This document shows positions 1-9,296 of a DNA stretch of 64,000 nucleotides, one piece after another. The DNA lies in the NCBI RefSeq assembly GCF_036241575.1, contig NZ_CP108455.1:2910001-2974000 (forward strand), given 5' to 3'. Source of the DNA: Streptomyces sp. NBC_01267. Lineage in GTDB: Bacteria > Actinomycetota > Actinomycetes > Streptomycetales > Streptomycetaceae. Each line of letters opens with the position of its first letter. The first letter of the stretch is position 1. A model generated the notes under the pieces. The model had not been told where the DNA came from and searched no databases. It was given only the letters and a program-made list of their open reading frames with translations. A program made the position numbers and the translations under genes.

Positions 1-609
1 GAAAGCCGACGGCGGCGATTCCAGGTGTTCGAGTTCGATGCCGGGGGCCGAGAGAACGACGTCTCCAGCGATGTGGACCGCGTACTGCTCACCGGTGTCC
101 AGGGCGCTGACCTGGTACTCGTCCACCAACAAGGGGCCGTTGTCAGTGGCATGCGCTTCACTCTTCACCAGCGCCCAGGACCGGTCGACGGTACGGGGGG
201 CCAGGACCGGGTCGGTGAAAGCGACGAGGCGGACACGAGTGGCGGGGGAACCGGGGGTGAGGCCGAGCAGACGAGCTGTGGCGACGAGGAACGCGGGGGA
301 CGTGCCGGCGAAGGCATGGGCGGGGGCGTTGCCCTCGGTGGCGTGGGTTCCCGTGGGGTCCGTGCGGACCCAGGTGACGCCGTCCACGGCGGCGCCGCGT
401 ACCTGCCAGCTCGCGGCGTGGAGTTCGAGACGGATGGGACGGCCGAGTTCGTCGATGGCCAGATCGACGGAGCCGGCGTGATCACCGGAGGGGGCGGTGG
501 TCTGGGAGACGTAGCGCCAGCCGGACGGGCCTGGCGCGCAGTGGAAGTGTTCTTCACCGAGGGGGGTGTGGTCGTGCAGATCATGGAGCGAATAGCGGCC
601 GCGGGGCAT
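1..609 (-). CDS. Conserved hypothetical protein, 3' part cut by the window edge
   Basis: An open frame runs from an ATG at 609 to the left edge without a stop (203 codons visible), so the gene is partial and is easy to miss because no stop is present. An AAGGA ribosome-binding site lies about 5 bases before the ATG. The protein starts MPRGRYSLHDLHDHTPLGEE, has no signal peptide or membrane segment, and looks beta-rich. Codon use is typical of the neighbours. It lies downstream of ahcY on the same strand but a strong hairpin (642-676) separates them. I do not recognise the family; a lipid- or sugar-binding beta fold is only a guess. Confidence 0.75.
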   Translation of the reverse strand, partial: MPRGRYSLHDLHDHTPLGEEHFHCAPGPSGWRYVSQTTAPSGDHAGSVDLAIDELGRPIRLELHAASWQVRGAAVDGVTWVRTDPTGTHATEGNAPAHAFAGTSPAFLVATARLLGLTPGSPATRVRLVAFTDPVLAPRTVDRSWALVKSEAHATDNGPLLVDEYQVSALDTGEQYAVHIAGDVVLSAPGIELEHLESPPSAF

Positions 610-641
610 GGGGTCCTTGGGTCTTTCTGAGGCCGGTACGA

Positions 642-676
642 GGCAGGCCCCCGACACGGGGGTGCGGGGGCCTGCC
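642..676 (-). terminator. Strong hairpin downstream of ahcY
   Basis: Perfect 12-bp inverted repeat (642-653 with 665-676, arm GGCAGGCCCCCG) and an 11-base loop, lying between the ahcY stop and the next minus-strand start. No U-tract follows, which is common for Streptomyces terminators. Between it and ahcY are three imperfect copies of CCTACTGCTGA (682, 723 and 740). Confidence 0.6.
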
Positions 677-769
677 TGGTACCTACTGCTGACCTGACAC
701 CTGGTGCTGACTGCACTCAGTGCCTACTGCTGATCGGCGCCTACTGCCGACAGTGCGTAGGAGGGTGGA

Positions 770-2227
<1,458 letters not shown>

Positions 2228-2531
2228 ACGAGCTGCTCCTCGGAAGATGGGTCGAGGGTGTACGGGCTGGATGCTGCGGCGACGGGCGTGAAGGCACAGG
2301 AATGCCCGAGCGCTCGCGGCGCAGTCCGTCGGAGGCCCTCTCTCCCTCGGCCGGTCCGCAGCGCGGACCGCCCGACCGCCATCAGCAGCGACGTCTGGCT
2401 CCGGTCGAATCTACACCGATCGGCCCAGCGGGCCCCAGCCCGCCCGGGGCGGATCGGCCAAGTTGTGGGGGATTCCCTGGGCGGGCGAACGGTGTCCTGG
2501 TGCGGCGCGGGCACGGCCCCGCCCCCCGTGA
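2228..2531 (-). promoter_or_regulatory. ahcY upstream region and leader
   Basis: About 300 bases without a gene. Reading the minus strand, a -10-like TAGATT occupies 2408-2413 with no good -35 box. The leader that would follow contains a 7-8 bp hairpin (2353-2359 with 2363-2369, arms GGTCCGC/GCGGACC). I looked for the conserved core of the SAH riboswitch and do not see it, so no riboswitch is claimed. Confidence 0.4.
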
Positions 2532-3509
2532 TCAGTGGGCCGGCGTCGGCGTGGGGCCGCCCGGTGTTGCCGCCGGGTTGTTCCCTGCCGCGGCTTCCGC
2601 CTCGCTGTAGATGTCCGGTTCCAGGTAGATCACCCGCGCGATCGGGACGGCGGCACGGATGCGGGCCTCCGCGGCGTCGATCGCGTCGGCCACCTCGGTT
2701 GCCGTGTCGTCGTGCTGGACCGCGATCTTGGCGGCGACCAGCAACTCCTCGGGGCCGAGGTGGAGCGTACGCATGTGGATCACGGCGGTGACGGTGTCGT
2801 GGTCGACGATGGCTTCCTTGATCTTGTCGACCTCCTCGGCGCCCGCCGACTCACCCAGCAGCAGCGACTTGGTCTCCGCCGCCAGGACAAGCGCGATGAG
2901 GATCAGCAGCGTGCCGATGCAGAGCGTGCCGATGCCGTCCCAGACCCCGTTGCCCGTCCCGACGGCCAGTCCGACACCGGCCAGCGCCAGCACCAGACCG
3001 ATCAGCGCGCCGAAGTCTTCGAGCAGCACGACCGGCAGCTCGGGAGCCTTGGCGCGGCGGATGAACTGGGACCAGGAAATGTCGCCGCGGGTCTGGTTGG
3101 ACTCCTTGATCGCCGTACGGAAGGACAGGCCCTCCGCGATGACCGCGAAGACCAGGACGCCCACCGGCCAGTACCAGTTGTCCAGCGAATGCGGGTGCTT
3201 GACCTTCTCGTAGCCCTCGTAGACCGCGAACATGCCACCGACCGAGAAGAGCACGATCGAGACGAGGAACGCGTAGATGTACCGCTCCCGGCCGTAGCCG
3301 AAGGGGTGTTGGGGGGTGGCCTCGCGCTGGGCCTTCTTGCCGCCGAGCAGCAGCAGTCCCTGGTTGCCGGAGTCGGCGAGCGAGTGGACGCTTTCGGCAA
3401 GCATCGACGACGAGCCACTGAAGAGGAACGCCACGAACTTAGCTACCGCGATCGCGAGGTTGGCGCCGAGCGCCGCCACGATCGCCTTGGTTCCACCTGA
3501 CGCACTCAT
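2532..3509 (-). CDS. Cation diffusion facilitator (CDF) family divalent-metal efflux protein
   Basis: Membrane antiporter expected to export a divalent cation such as zinc. The 325-aa protein shows TM1 near residues 8-28, a TM2 with the metal-ligand pattern SVHSLADSGNQ, further helices in the middle (VSIVLFSVGGMF, WPVGVLVFAVIAEG, EDFGALIGLVLALAG, IGTLLILIALVLAAE) and a soluble C-terminal domain of about 100 residues typical of the family. I chose the start MSASGGTK at 3509 because AAGGGA lies about 12 bases upstream; an in-frame ATG at 3566 would add 19 residues. It follows manA by 66 bases on the same strand and may be co-transcribed. Metal specificity cannot be told from sequence. Confidence 0.88.
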   Translation of the reverse strand: MSASGGTKAIVAALGANLAIAVAKFVAFLFSGSSSMLAESVHSLADSGNQGLLLLGGKKAQREATPQHPFGYGRERYIYAFLVSIVLFSVGGMFAVYEGYEKVKHPHSLDNWYWPVGVLVFAVIAEGLSFRTAIKESNQTRGDISWSQFIRRAKAPELPVVLLEDFGALIGLVLALAGVGLAVGTGNGVWDGIGTLCIGTLLILIALVLAAETKSLLLGESAGAEEVDKIKEAIVDHDTVTAVIHMRTLHLGPEELLVAAKIAVQHDDTATEVADAIDAAEARIRAAVPIARVIYLEPDIYSEAEAAAGNNPAATPGGPTPTPAH

Positions 3510-3575
3510 GGGTGGACGTGTTCCCTTCGTCGGTGCCGCGGCCTTGGTGCCGCTATTCGGCCGCACATTGTCGCA

Positions 3576-4739
3576 TCAGGCCACGACGGTCGCGCGAAAG
3601 ACCGTGCCCGGTCCCGTCAGCTCGACGGTTTCGCCCGCCGGGACGAACACCGACCTGCCGGGTGCGAGGGCGAGTTCGCCCGCCCAGGGGGTGCCTGCCG
3701 TGCAGAGCAGGATCTGGGCGGTGGCGTCCGGGAGCCGGACCGGTGCGGACCCTTCGGAGCGTACGTAGCGGGAGAGCCGGAACTCGTCGATCGGGGTGTC
3801 GTACAACTCCTCGCCGTCCGGCGCCGCCTCGGGGCGCAGGATGCCCGGCTCGGTCGCCTCGAAGCGCACGATGCGGAGCAGTTCGGGGACGTCGACGTGC
3901 TTCGGGGTCAGCCCGCAGCGCAGCACATTGTCCGAGTTCGCCATGATCTCGACACCCAGGCCGTTGAGGTAGGCGTGCGGGATGCCCGCTCCGAGGAACA
4001 GTGCCTCACCGGGCTGCAGCTGTACGTAGTTGAGCAGCATCGCTGCGATGACGCCCGGGTCGCCCGGGTAGTGGTGGGCGATCGACGCGTACGGGGCGAG
4101 GGCACCGCCGAGGCGTTCGGCAGCGGCGGCGGCCTCGGTGACCGTCGCCTTCATCTCGGTGGGATCCGCGGTCAGAACGGCCGTCAGGACCTCGCGCAGG
4201 GCCGCCTCCTCGGGGCGGGCGCGCAGGATGTCCACGTACGGTTCGAGCGAGTCCACTTCGAGGGACGCGAGCAGATCGGCGGACTCGGCGGGCGTACGGA
4301 ACCCGCAGAGGCCGTCGAACGGGGTGAGGGCGCAGATCAGTTCGGGCTTGTGGTTGGCGTCCTTGTAGTTCCGGTGCGGGGCGTCGATCGGGACGTGCCG
4401 GCGTTCCTCGTCCGCGTAGCCCTCCTTCGCCTGTGCGAGGTCGGGGTGCACCTGGAGGGAGAGCGGTGCGCCGGCCGCCAGGAGCTTGAGGAGGAACGGC
4501 AGGCGCGGGCCGAACTTCTCGACGGCCGGGGTGCCCAGTTCGGCCTCGGGGTCCGCGTCGATGACCGCCGACAGCGCGTGGTCGCCGGTGCCGCGGTCGA
4601 TGCGGGACGGGGCTCCGGGGTGGGCCCCCAGCCACATTTCCGCCTGCGGTTCGCCGGTGGGGGCGATGCCGAGGAGGGTCGGGATGGCGGTCGTCGAGCC
4701 CCAGGCGTAAGGGCGCACGGTGTTGGCTAGGCGGTCCAT
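3576..4739 (-). CDS. manA: Mannose-6-phosphate isomerase, class I
   Basis: Interconverts fructose-6-phosphate and mannose-6-phosphate, the entry to GDP-mannose needed for mannosylated lipids, glycoproteins and wall polymers. The 387-aa sequence has the type I pattern: YAWGS near residue 12, metal-site segments LSLQVHPDLAQAKEGY and HKPELICALTPF, and the cupin-like C-terminal half with LGAGIPHAYLNG and MANSDNVLRCGLTPKHVD. It belongs to the minus-strand mannose cluster (manB, Trm112-like, SIS protein, manA) and is separated from the SIS gene by about 200 bases, so it may have its own promoter. Confidence 0.95.
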   Translation of the reverse strand: MDRLANTVRPYAWGSTTAIPTLLGIAPTGEPQAEMWLGAHPGAPSRIDRGTGDHALSAVIDADPEAELGTPAVEKFGPRLPFLLKLLAAGAPLSLQVHPDLAQAKEGYADEERRHVPIDAPHRNYKDANHKPELICALTPFDGLCGFRTPAESADLLASLEVDSLEPYVDILRARPEEAALREVLTAVLTADPTEMKATVTEAAAAAERLGGALAPYASIAHHYPGDPGVIAAMLLNYVQLQPGEALFLGAGIPHAYLNGLGVEIMANSDNVLRCGLTPKHVDVPELLRIVRFEATEPGILRPEAAPDGEELYDTPIDEFRLSRYVRSEGSAPVRLPDATAQILLCTAGTPWAGELALAPGRSVFVPAGETVELTGPGTVFRATVVA

Positions 4740-4942
4740 GTGGCTACTTTCCGGGTTGCTTCGGTGGGGCGGACGAGGTGGATGGGGCAGCTGGGGCGTG
4801 GGTGGCTGTTGAGGTCACCCCGGGGGCGACGAGCGGGTCGTTGACAGGCCGTTGGCCGGGTTGTCGACCGGGCGCGCCAGCCGGACTGTCGACCGCGGGC
4901 CCAGGTGTTCGGATCGGGTGGAGCGGGTTCCCGCGCCGGCGG

Positions 4943-6073
4943 TCAGGCCGAGGCGAGGGCCAGGTAGGCGGCGGCGAAGTCCGTGACCGCGAGGAGCTCG
5001 GCGAGAGCTTCGAGTTCGCTGCCCTCCTCCGGTTCGAGTTCGCTGATCGGCGTGTCCTGGGCGAGGGCGATCTCGCGGGCCGCGGGCGCAGCGGTCAGGC
5101 CGCCCGCCGGGCGGTCCCGGAGCAGGACCACGCGGGCGTGCAGCGCCTGCGGGTCGTCCACCCGGTCGCGGAAGAAGTCCTCGGGGTCGGCGTCGCCCGC
5201 GAACGGTCCGACGAGCAGAGCGCCGTGCGAGGGGAGCGCCTCGGGCAGTTCGGCGGCCAGCGCGGGCCGCCCTGCCAGCTCGGTCAGTACGGCCGCGAAG
5301 CGGCGGCCGGCCGGCGCCGCGGCCGTGCCCTCCGTCCAGATGAGCGGCAGGGAGTCGGCGAGTTCGGAGGCGAGGGTCTTGGCCGGGTTGTTGTAGGTCG
5401 CGATGGCCGGTCCGCAGCGTTCCGCCGTGCTGTCGAGGCGGTCGGCCAGGTGCTGGAGGGTCTCGGGCGGTGCGCCGACCAGGCCCACGCGGTCGAGCAG
5501 GACCAGCAGCGGGGTGAGCAGCGCCCACAGGGCGCCGGGGCCGACCGCGGTGAACGGCACCTCGGCCCCTTCCTCGTACGGAGCCGTCGCCATCGGTACG
5601 ACAAGGCCGTGCGCCCCGTCGACCGCCGTGGTCAGCGGGGTGCGGCGCGGCGCGACGGCGACGACGGTGCAGCCCCGGCGGTAGGCCTGCTCGGCGAGGA
5701 GCGCGAGGCCCGGTTCCGTACCGTCCGCGGTGGCGATGAGCAGCAGGTCCACCGGGCCCGTCCAGCCGGGGAGCGCCCAGCGCAGCGCGCCCGCGGCCGG
5801 GGCCACGCCGGTCGGGCGCAGCCGGGTGACCGGAGCGGCGGCCCCGGCCAGTGCGGCCACCACATCGGCCACACCGGTCGCGGCGGCGCCGGCTCCCGCG
5901 ACGAGTACGGCTCGGGGGCGGCCCTCCGGTTCCAGGTCCGCGAGGCCCGCTTCGGCGGCGAGCCGGGCGGCGGTACGGACGCGGGCTCCGGCCTCGGCTG
6001 CGCCGCGGAGGAGTCCGCGGCGGTCGGCTCGTGCCAGGGCTTCCGGGGCGTCGAGCAACGACTCGTCGAGCAT
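4943..6073 (-). CDS. SIS-domain sugar-phosphate isomerase-like protein (TobH-type)
   Basis: About 376 aa beginning MLDESLLDAPEAL; this ATG at 6073 was preferred over upstream in-frame codons because the preceding 59 residues are Arg/Pro-rich non-coding-like sequence. The protein resembles the C-terminal half of bifunctional phosphoglucose/phosphomannose isomerases: an N-terminal SIS-like alpha/beta region with [20 protein letters not shown], a second with LLLIATADGTEPGL, and a C-terminal segment with LLRDRPAGG. In actinobacteria a gene of this type sits between manA and manB (TobH, next to Rv3255c and Rv3257c), so a role in mannose-phosphate metabolism is inferred. Catalytic activity has not been shown by anything visible here. 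Confidence 0.8.
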   Translation of the reverse strand: MLDESLLDAPEALARADRRGLLRGAAEAGARVRTAARLAAEAGLADLEPEGRPRAVLVAGAGAAATGVADVVAALAGAAAPVTRLRPTGVAPAAGALRWALPGWTGPVDLLLIATADGTEPGLALLAEQAYRRGCTVVAVAPRRTPLTTAVDGAHGLVVPMATAPYEEGAEVPFTAVGPGALWALLTPLLVLLDRVGLVGAPPETLQHLADRLDSTAERCGPAIATYNNPAKTLASELADSLPLIWTEGTAAAPAGRRFAAVLTELAGRPALAAELPEALPSHGALLVGPFAGDADPEDFFRDRVDDPQALHARVVLLRDRPAGGLTAAPAAREIALAQDTPISELEPEEGSELEALAELLAVTDFAAAYLALASA

Positions 6074-6177
6074 CGGGGTCTGCCTCCGATTCGCCTTGCG
6101 TGTAGGGGCGCGGGTGTACGGGAGCGTGGAGTGCGGGGTGTGACCGGGGCGGTTCCGCGGGCGTATGCCGGGTGGCG

Positions 6178-6363
6178 TTACGCGGGGCGGCGGGCCTCGT
6201 CGACGAGGAGTACGGGGATGCCGTCCCGCACGGGGTACGCGAGGCCGCATTCCTTACCGGTGCAGATCAGCTCGGGGTTCTCCTCGGCCGCCGACCGGTC
6301 GTCGAACGGTGCGTGGCAGACGGGGCAGGCAAGGATCTCCAGGAGACCGGCTTCGAGCGGCAT
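6178..6363 (-). CDS. Trm112-family small zinc-binding protein
   Basis: Short protein of 61 aa. It carries a CPVC pair at about residues 13-16 and a second Cys cluster (CTGKECGL) near 35-40, the pattern of Trm112/UPF0434 proteins that in other organisms act as zinc-binding activating partners of methyltransferases. Ends [16 protein letters not shown], also typical. It lies between manB and the SIS gene in the mannose cluster, an order conserved in actinobacteria. The partner enzyme is not obvious in this window. Confidence 0.88.
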   Translation of the reverse strand: MPLEAGLLEILACPVCHAPFDDRSAAEENPELICTGKECGLAYPVRDGIPVLLVDEARRPA

Positions 6364-6543
6364 GGGGTGGTCCCTTCGAACATACGGTTTGGGCCAGGTC
6401 AGCGTACCGCCGGGTCGGGGTGGCCGCGGGGCACCGGGGCGGTTCGGGGGCGCCCCGGCGGACGGACCCGCGCCCGGCGGTCGCCCCGGACCGGGGGCCG
6501 CCCGTCCCGCCGCTGCTCCGGGCGCCCCTCGCGGGCGGGCCGG

Positions 6544-7917
6544 TCAGGCATCCCCGCGCACCAGCCGCAGCACCTCGTCCCGCACCTTCGCCATCGTGGC
6601 CGGTTCCCGGGCCTCCACGTTCAGTCGCAGCAGCGGCTCGGTGTTGGAGGGGCGGAGGTTGAACCACCAGTCGGCCGAGGTCACGGTGAGGCCGTCCAGG
6701 TCGTCCAGGGTGACGCCGTCCAACTGCTCGTACGTCTCTCGCACCCGCGCCGTGGTCGCCGTCTGGTCGGTGACGGTGGAGTTGATCTCGCCCGAGCCGG
6801 TGTAGCGGTCGTACTGGGCGACCAGGTCGGAGAGGGTGCCGGGCTGGGTGCCCAGGGCCGCCAGGACGTGCAGGGCGGCGAGCATCCCGGTGTCCGCGTT
6901 CCAGAATTCCTTGAAGTAGTAGTGGGCCGAGTGCTCGCCGCCGAAGATCGCGCCGGTGCCGGCCATCTGCTGCTTGATGAAGGAGTGGCCGACCCGGGTG
7001 CGCACCGGGGTGCCGCCGTTCTCGCGGACCACCTCGGGGACGGACCAGGAGGTGATCAGGTTGTGGATCACGGTGCCGCCGGGGTGCTTGGCCAGCTCGC
7101 GGGCGGCCACCAGGGCCGTGATGACCGACGGGGACACGCCCTCGCCGCGCTCGTCGACGACGAAGCAACGGTCCGCGTCGCCGTCGAAGGCCAGGCCCAG
7201 GTCGGCACCCGTCTCGCGGACCTTCGCCTGGAGGTCCACCAGGTTGGCCGGGTCCAGGGGGTTGGCCTCGTGGTTGGGGAAGGTGCCGTCCAGCTCGAAG
7301 TACAGCGGGACCACTTCGAGCGGGAGCGGTGCCAGGACGGTGGGGACCGTGTGCCCGCCCATGCCGTTGCCCGCGTCCACGACGACCTTCAGCGGGCGGA
7401 TCGCCGAGAGGTCGACCAGGGAGAGGAGGTGGGCCGCGTACTCCTTCAACGTGTCGCGTTCGGTGACGGTTCCCGCGGTGGCGGCAGCGGCCGGGGCGCC
7501 CGTCGCCGACCATGTCTCGACCAGCGTCCGGATCTCCGTCAGCCCGGTGTCCTGTCCCACCGGCGAGGCTCCGGCCCGGCACATCTTGATGCCGTTGTAC
7601 CGGGCGGGGTTGTGCGAGGCGGTGAACATCGCTCCGGGCAGGTCGAGTTGGCCGGAGGCGAAGTACAGCTGATCCGTCGAGCACAGGCCGATGAGCGTGA
7701 CGTCGGCGCCACGGGACGCGGCCCCGCGCGCGAAGGCTCCGGACAGGCCGGGGGACGAGGGGCGCATGTCGTGGCCGACGACGATCGCCGATGCGTCCGT
7801 CACCTGCACGAAGGCGGCGCCGAAGAGTTCGGCCAGTGACTCGTCCCACTGATCGGGCACGACCCCCCGTACGTCGTACGCCTTCACGACCTGCGACAAA
7901 TCGACAGCACCAGCCAC
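6544..7917 (-). CDS. manB: Phosphomannomutase/phosphoglucomutase
   Basis: Alpha-D-phosphohexomutase converting mannose-6-phosphate to mannose-1-phosphate (possibly glucose phosphates too). The sequence has YDVRG near the N-terminus, the phosphoserine loop TASHNP (about residues 99-104), the metal loop DGDADRC and the C-terminal phosphate-binding RPSNTEPLLR. I place the start at the GTG at 7917 (VAGAVDLSQ) because AGGAGG lies 7 bases before it; the ATG at 7938 would put that Shine-Dalgarno sequence inside the gene. It supplies the substrate for the GDP-mannose pyrophosphorylase at 19696-20778. Confidence 0.94.
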   Translation of the reverse strand: MAGAVDLSQVVKAYDVRGVVPDQWDESLAELFGAAFVQVTDASAIVVGHDMRPSSPGLSGAFARGAASRGADVTLIGLCSTDQLYFASGQLDLPGAMFTASHNPARYNGIKMCRAGASPVGQDTGLTEIRTLVETWSATGAPAAAATAGTVTERDTLKEYAAHLLSLVDLSAIRPLKVVVDAGNGMGGHTVPTVLAPLPLEVVPLYFELDGTFPNHEANPLDPANLVDLQAKVRETGADLGLAFDGDADRCFVVDERGEGVSPSVITALVAARELAKHPGGTVIHNLITSWSVPEVVRENGGTPVRTRVGHSFIKQQMAGTGAIFGGEHSAHYYFKEFWNADTGMLAALHVLAALGTQPGTLSDLVAQYDRYTGSGEINSTVTDQTATTARVRETYEQLDGVTLDDLDGLTVTSADWWFNLRPSNTEPLLRLNVEAREPATMAKVRDEVLRLVRGDA

Positions 7918-8040
7918 GTCGGTCCTCCTGAATTCCATTACGGGGCACTCAAACTACCCGTAAGGATGAGAAACACGGCGTCAACCGGAACGGCCCGTCG
8001 GCCCGTCAGGCCGGTGGGTTCCACGGCCCGGTGGGCCCGC

Positions 8041-8415
8041 TCAGGATTCCGGTGAGCGCAGTACCCGGAGATGGCCGCGGCGGCCGGCCTCGACCGGGTT
8101 GGCGGAGCGGGCGGTGCTGCCGGGCTCGGGGGTGCGCTCGTGCGGCCGGGCGGCTTCCCGTACGGCGTTGGCGAGGGCTTCGAGATCGTCACCGCTGGGC
8201 CGGGCGGGGGTGGAGCCGTCGGTGAGACGGACGACCTCCCAGCCGCGCGGAGCGGTCAGCCGCTCACTGTGCTCGGCGCACAGGTCGTAGCAGTGGGGCT
8301 CGGCATAGGTGGCGAGCGGGCCGAGGACCGCGGTCGAGTCGGCGTAGACGTACGTCAGCGTCGCGACGGCAGGGCGGCCGCACGCAGTGCGAGAACAGCG
8401 ACGTACAGGGCTCAC
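8041..8415 (-). CDS. DUF3499 family protein
   Basis: A 124-aa protein with the start taken as the GTG at 8415, giving the characteristic opening SPVRRCSRTACGRPAVATLT. Conserved Cys residues (RRCSRTACGRPA and HCYDLCAEHSERL) suggest a zinc-ribbon-like fold. The longer frame upstream encodes Arg/Cys-rich sequence that does not look genuine. DUF3499 proteins are restricted to actinobacteria and sit next to manB (Rv3258c in M. tuberculosis). Function is unknown. It is divergent from the zincin-like gene at 8736. Confidence 0.87.
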   Translation of the reverse strand: MSPVRRCSRTACGRPAVATLTYVYADSTAVLGPLATYAEPHCYDLCAEHSERLTAPRGWEVVRLTDGSTPARPSGDDLEALANAVREAARPHERTPEPGSTARSANPVEAGRRGHLRVLRSPES

Positions 8416-8735
8416 GGTATGGGACCGTACCGCACTCTTGAGCGGGCCGCGACGACACGCCCCGGCGTCACTCCTCCGTGTCGTGGCCCGATCCGCACCC
8501 CGGTCCCTTTCGGGGCAACTCGCTTGACCTGCACGGGTACAGTCGCACACAGCCAGTGACTGACCGGATGCGGTCGTGGCGGCGGTGACATCCAGTCACT
8601 CGCAGCGAAATCTCCGATCGGAAGTCGCCGGAGAGCCGATCGCGAACATGTCCGGAATGACCATTCCGCGACATGGCGAGAACGGCCCGGCCGTCGGGCT
8701 CGCCGTGCCCCGGGGAGGGCTACCCTGCGTCAGTG

Positions 8736-9194
8736 ATGGACAACTCCCTACCGCCCCCGCCCGCCGAGCCCCGGCCGCGCCGTCGCGACCGGCACGGCCG
8801 GGGAATGCGCGGGCCCGTCGCCCCGCCCCAGGTTCCGCTCTCCACCAGTCGCGCGGATTCCTTCCGCGATCTGGTGCAGGACTCCGTGGAGCGCCTCGAA
8901 CGCCGCTGGCCGCAGCTGGCCGAGGTCGATTTCCTGGTGCTGGACGTGCCCCGTACCGAGATCGGCGACGACCCCGACTCGTGGCCCAGCGATGTGTCCG
9001 TCCCGCTCGGCAACGCGATCTCGGCTGAAAAGAACCGGCCCGCGCAGATCGTCGTCTACCGGCGGCCCGTCGAGATCCGTACCAAGAACCGCGACGAGCG
9101 GGCACTGCTGGTGCACGAGATCGTCGTCGAGCAGGTGGCCGAACTGCTCGGCCTGGCGCCGGAGTCGGTCGATCCGCGGTACGGGCAGGACTGA
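8736..9194 (+). CDS. Metallopeptidase (zincin)-family protein with incomplete HExxH motif
   Basis: Start taken as ATG 8736 (MDNSLPPPP); a GTG lies immediately before it at 8733. The 152-aa protein has a Pro/Arg-rich N-terminus and then the compact fold of the PF06262-type zincins (DSVERLERRWPQLAEVDFLVLD, NRPAQIVVYRRPVE). Where active members have HEVxHHxG, this one reads VHEIVVEQVAELLGL, so the second metal-binding His is missing and catalysis is doubtful. It corresponds to Rv3259, conserved between DUF3499 and whiB. A role as a protein-binding or structural remnant is possible; none is demonstrated. Confidence 0.82.
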   Translation: MDNSLPPPPAEPRPRRRDRHGRGMRGPVAPPQVPLSTSRADSFRDLVQDSVERLERRWPQLAEVDFLVLDVPRTEIGDDPDSWPSDVSVPLGNAISAEKNRPAQIVVYRRPVEIRTKNRDERALLVHEIVVEQVAELLGLAPESVDPRYGQD

Positions 9195-9204
9195 CCTTCC
9201 GGAC

Positions 9205-9266
9205 GGCCTTCCCCTCTGGCCTTCCCCTCTGGCCTTCCCGACGGGCCGCCCGCGGCGCGGGCGGCC
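9205..9266. terminator. 13-bp tandem repeat and convergent hairpin
   Basis: Between the convergent genes ending at 9194 and 9297. The unit GGCCTTCCCCTCT occurs twice head to tail (9205-9217, 9218-9230) with a partial third copy to 9239, followed by a 10-bp perfect hairpin (9244-9253 with 9257-9266, arm GGCCGCCCGC, loop 3), probably a bidirectional terminator. Confidence 0.6.
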
Positions 9267-9296
9267 GTTCACCCCGGCTCCCAGGCCGTGTACGGC

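Noticed and set aside
2228..2531. Possible SAH riboswitch upstream of ahcY
   Set aside because: The conserved core of that riboswitch is not present; only an ordinary hairpin and a -10-like box are seen.
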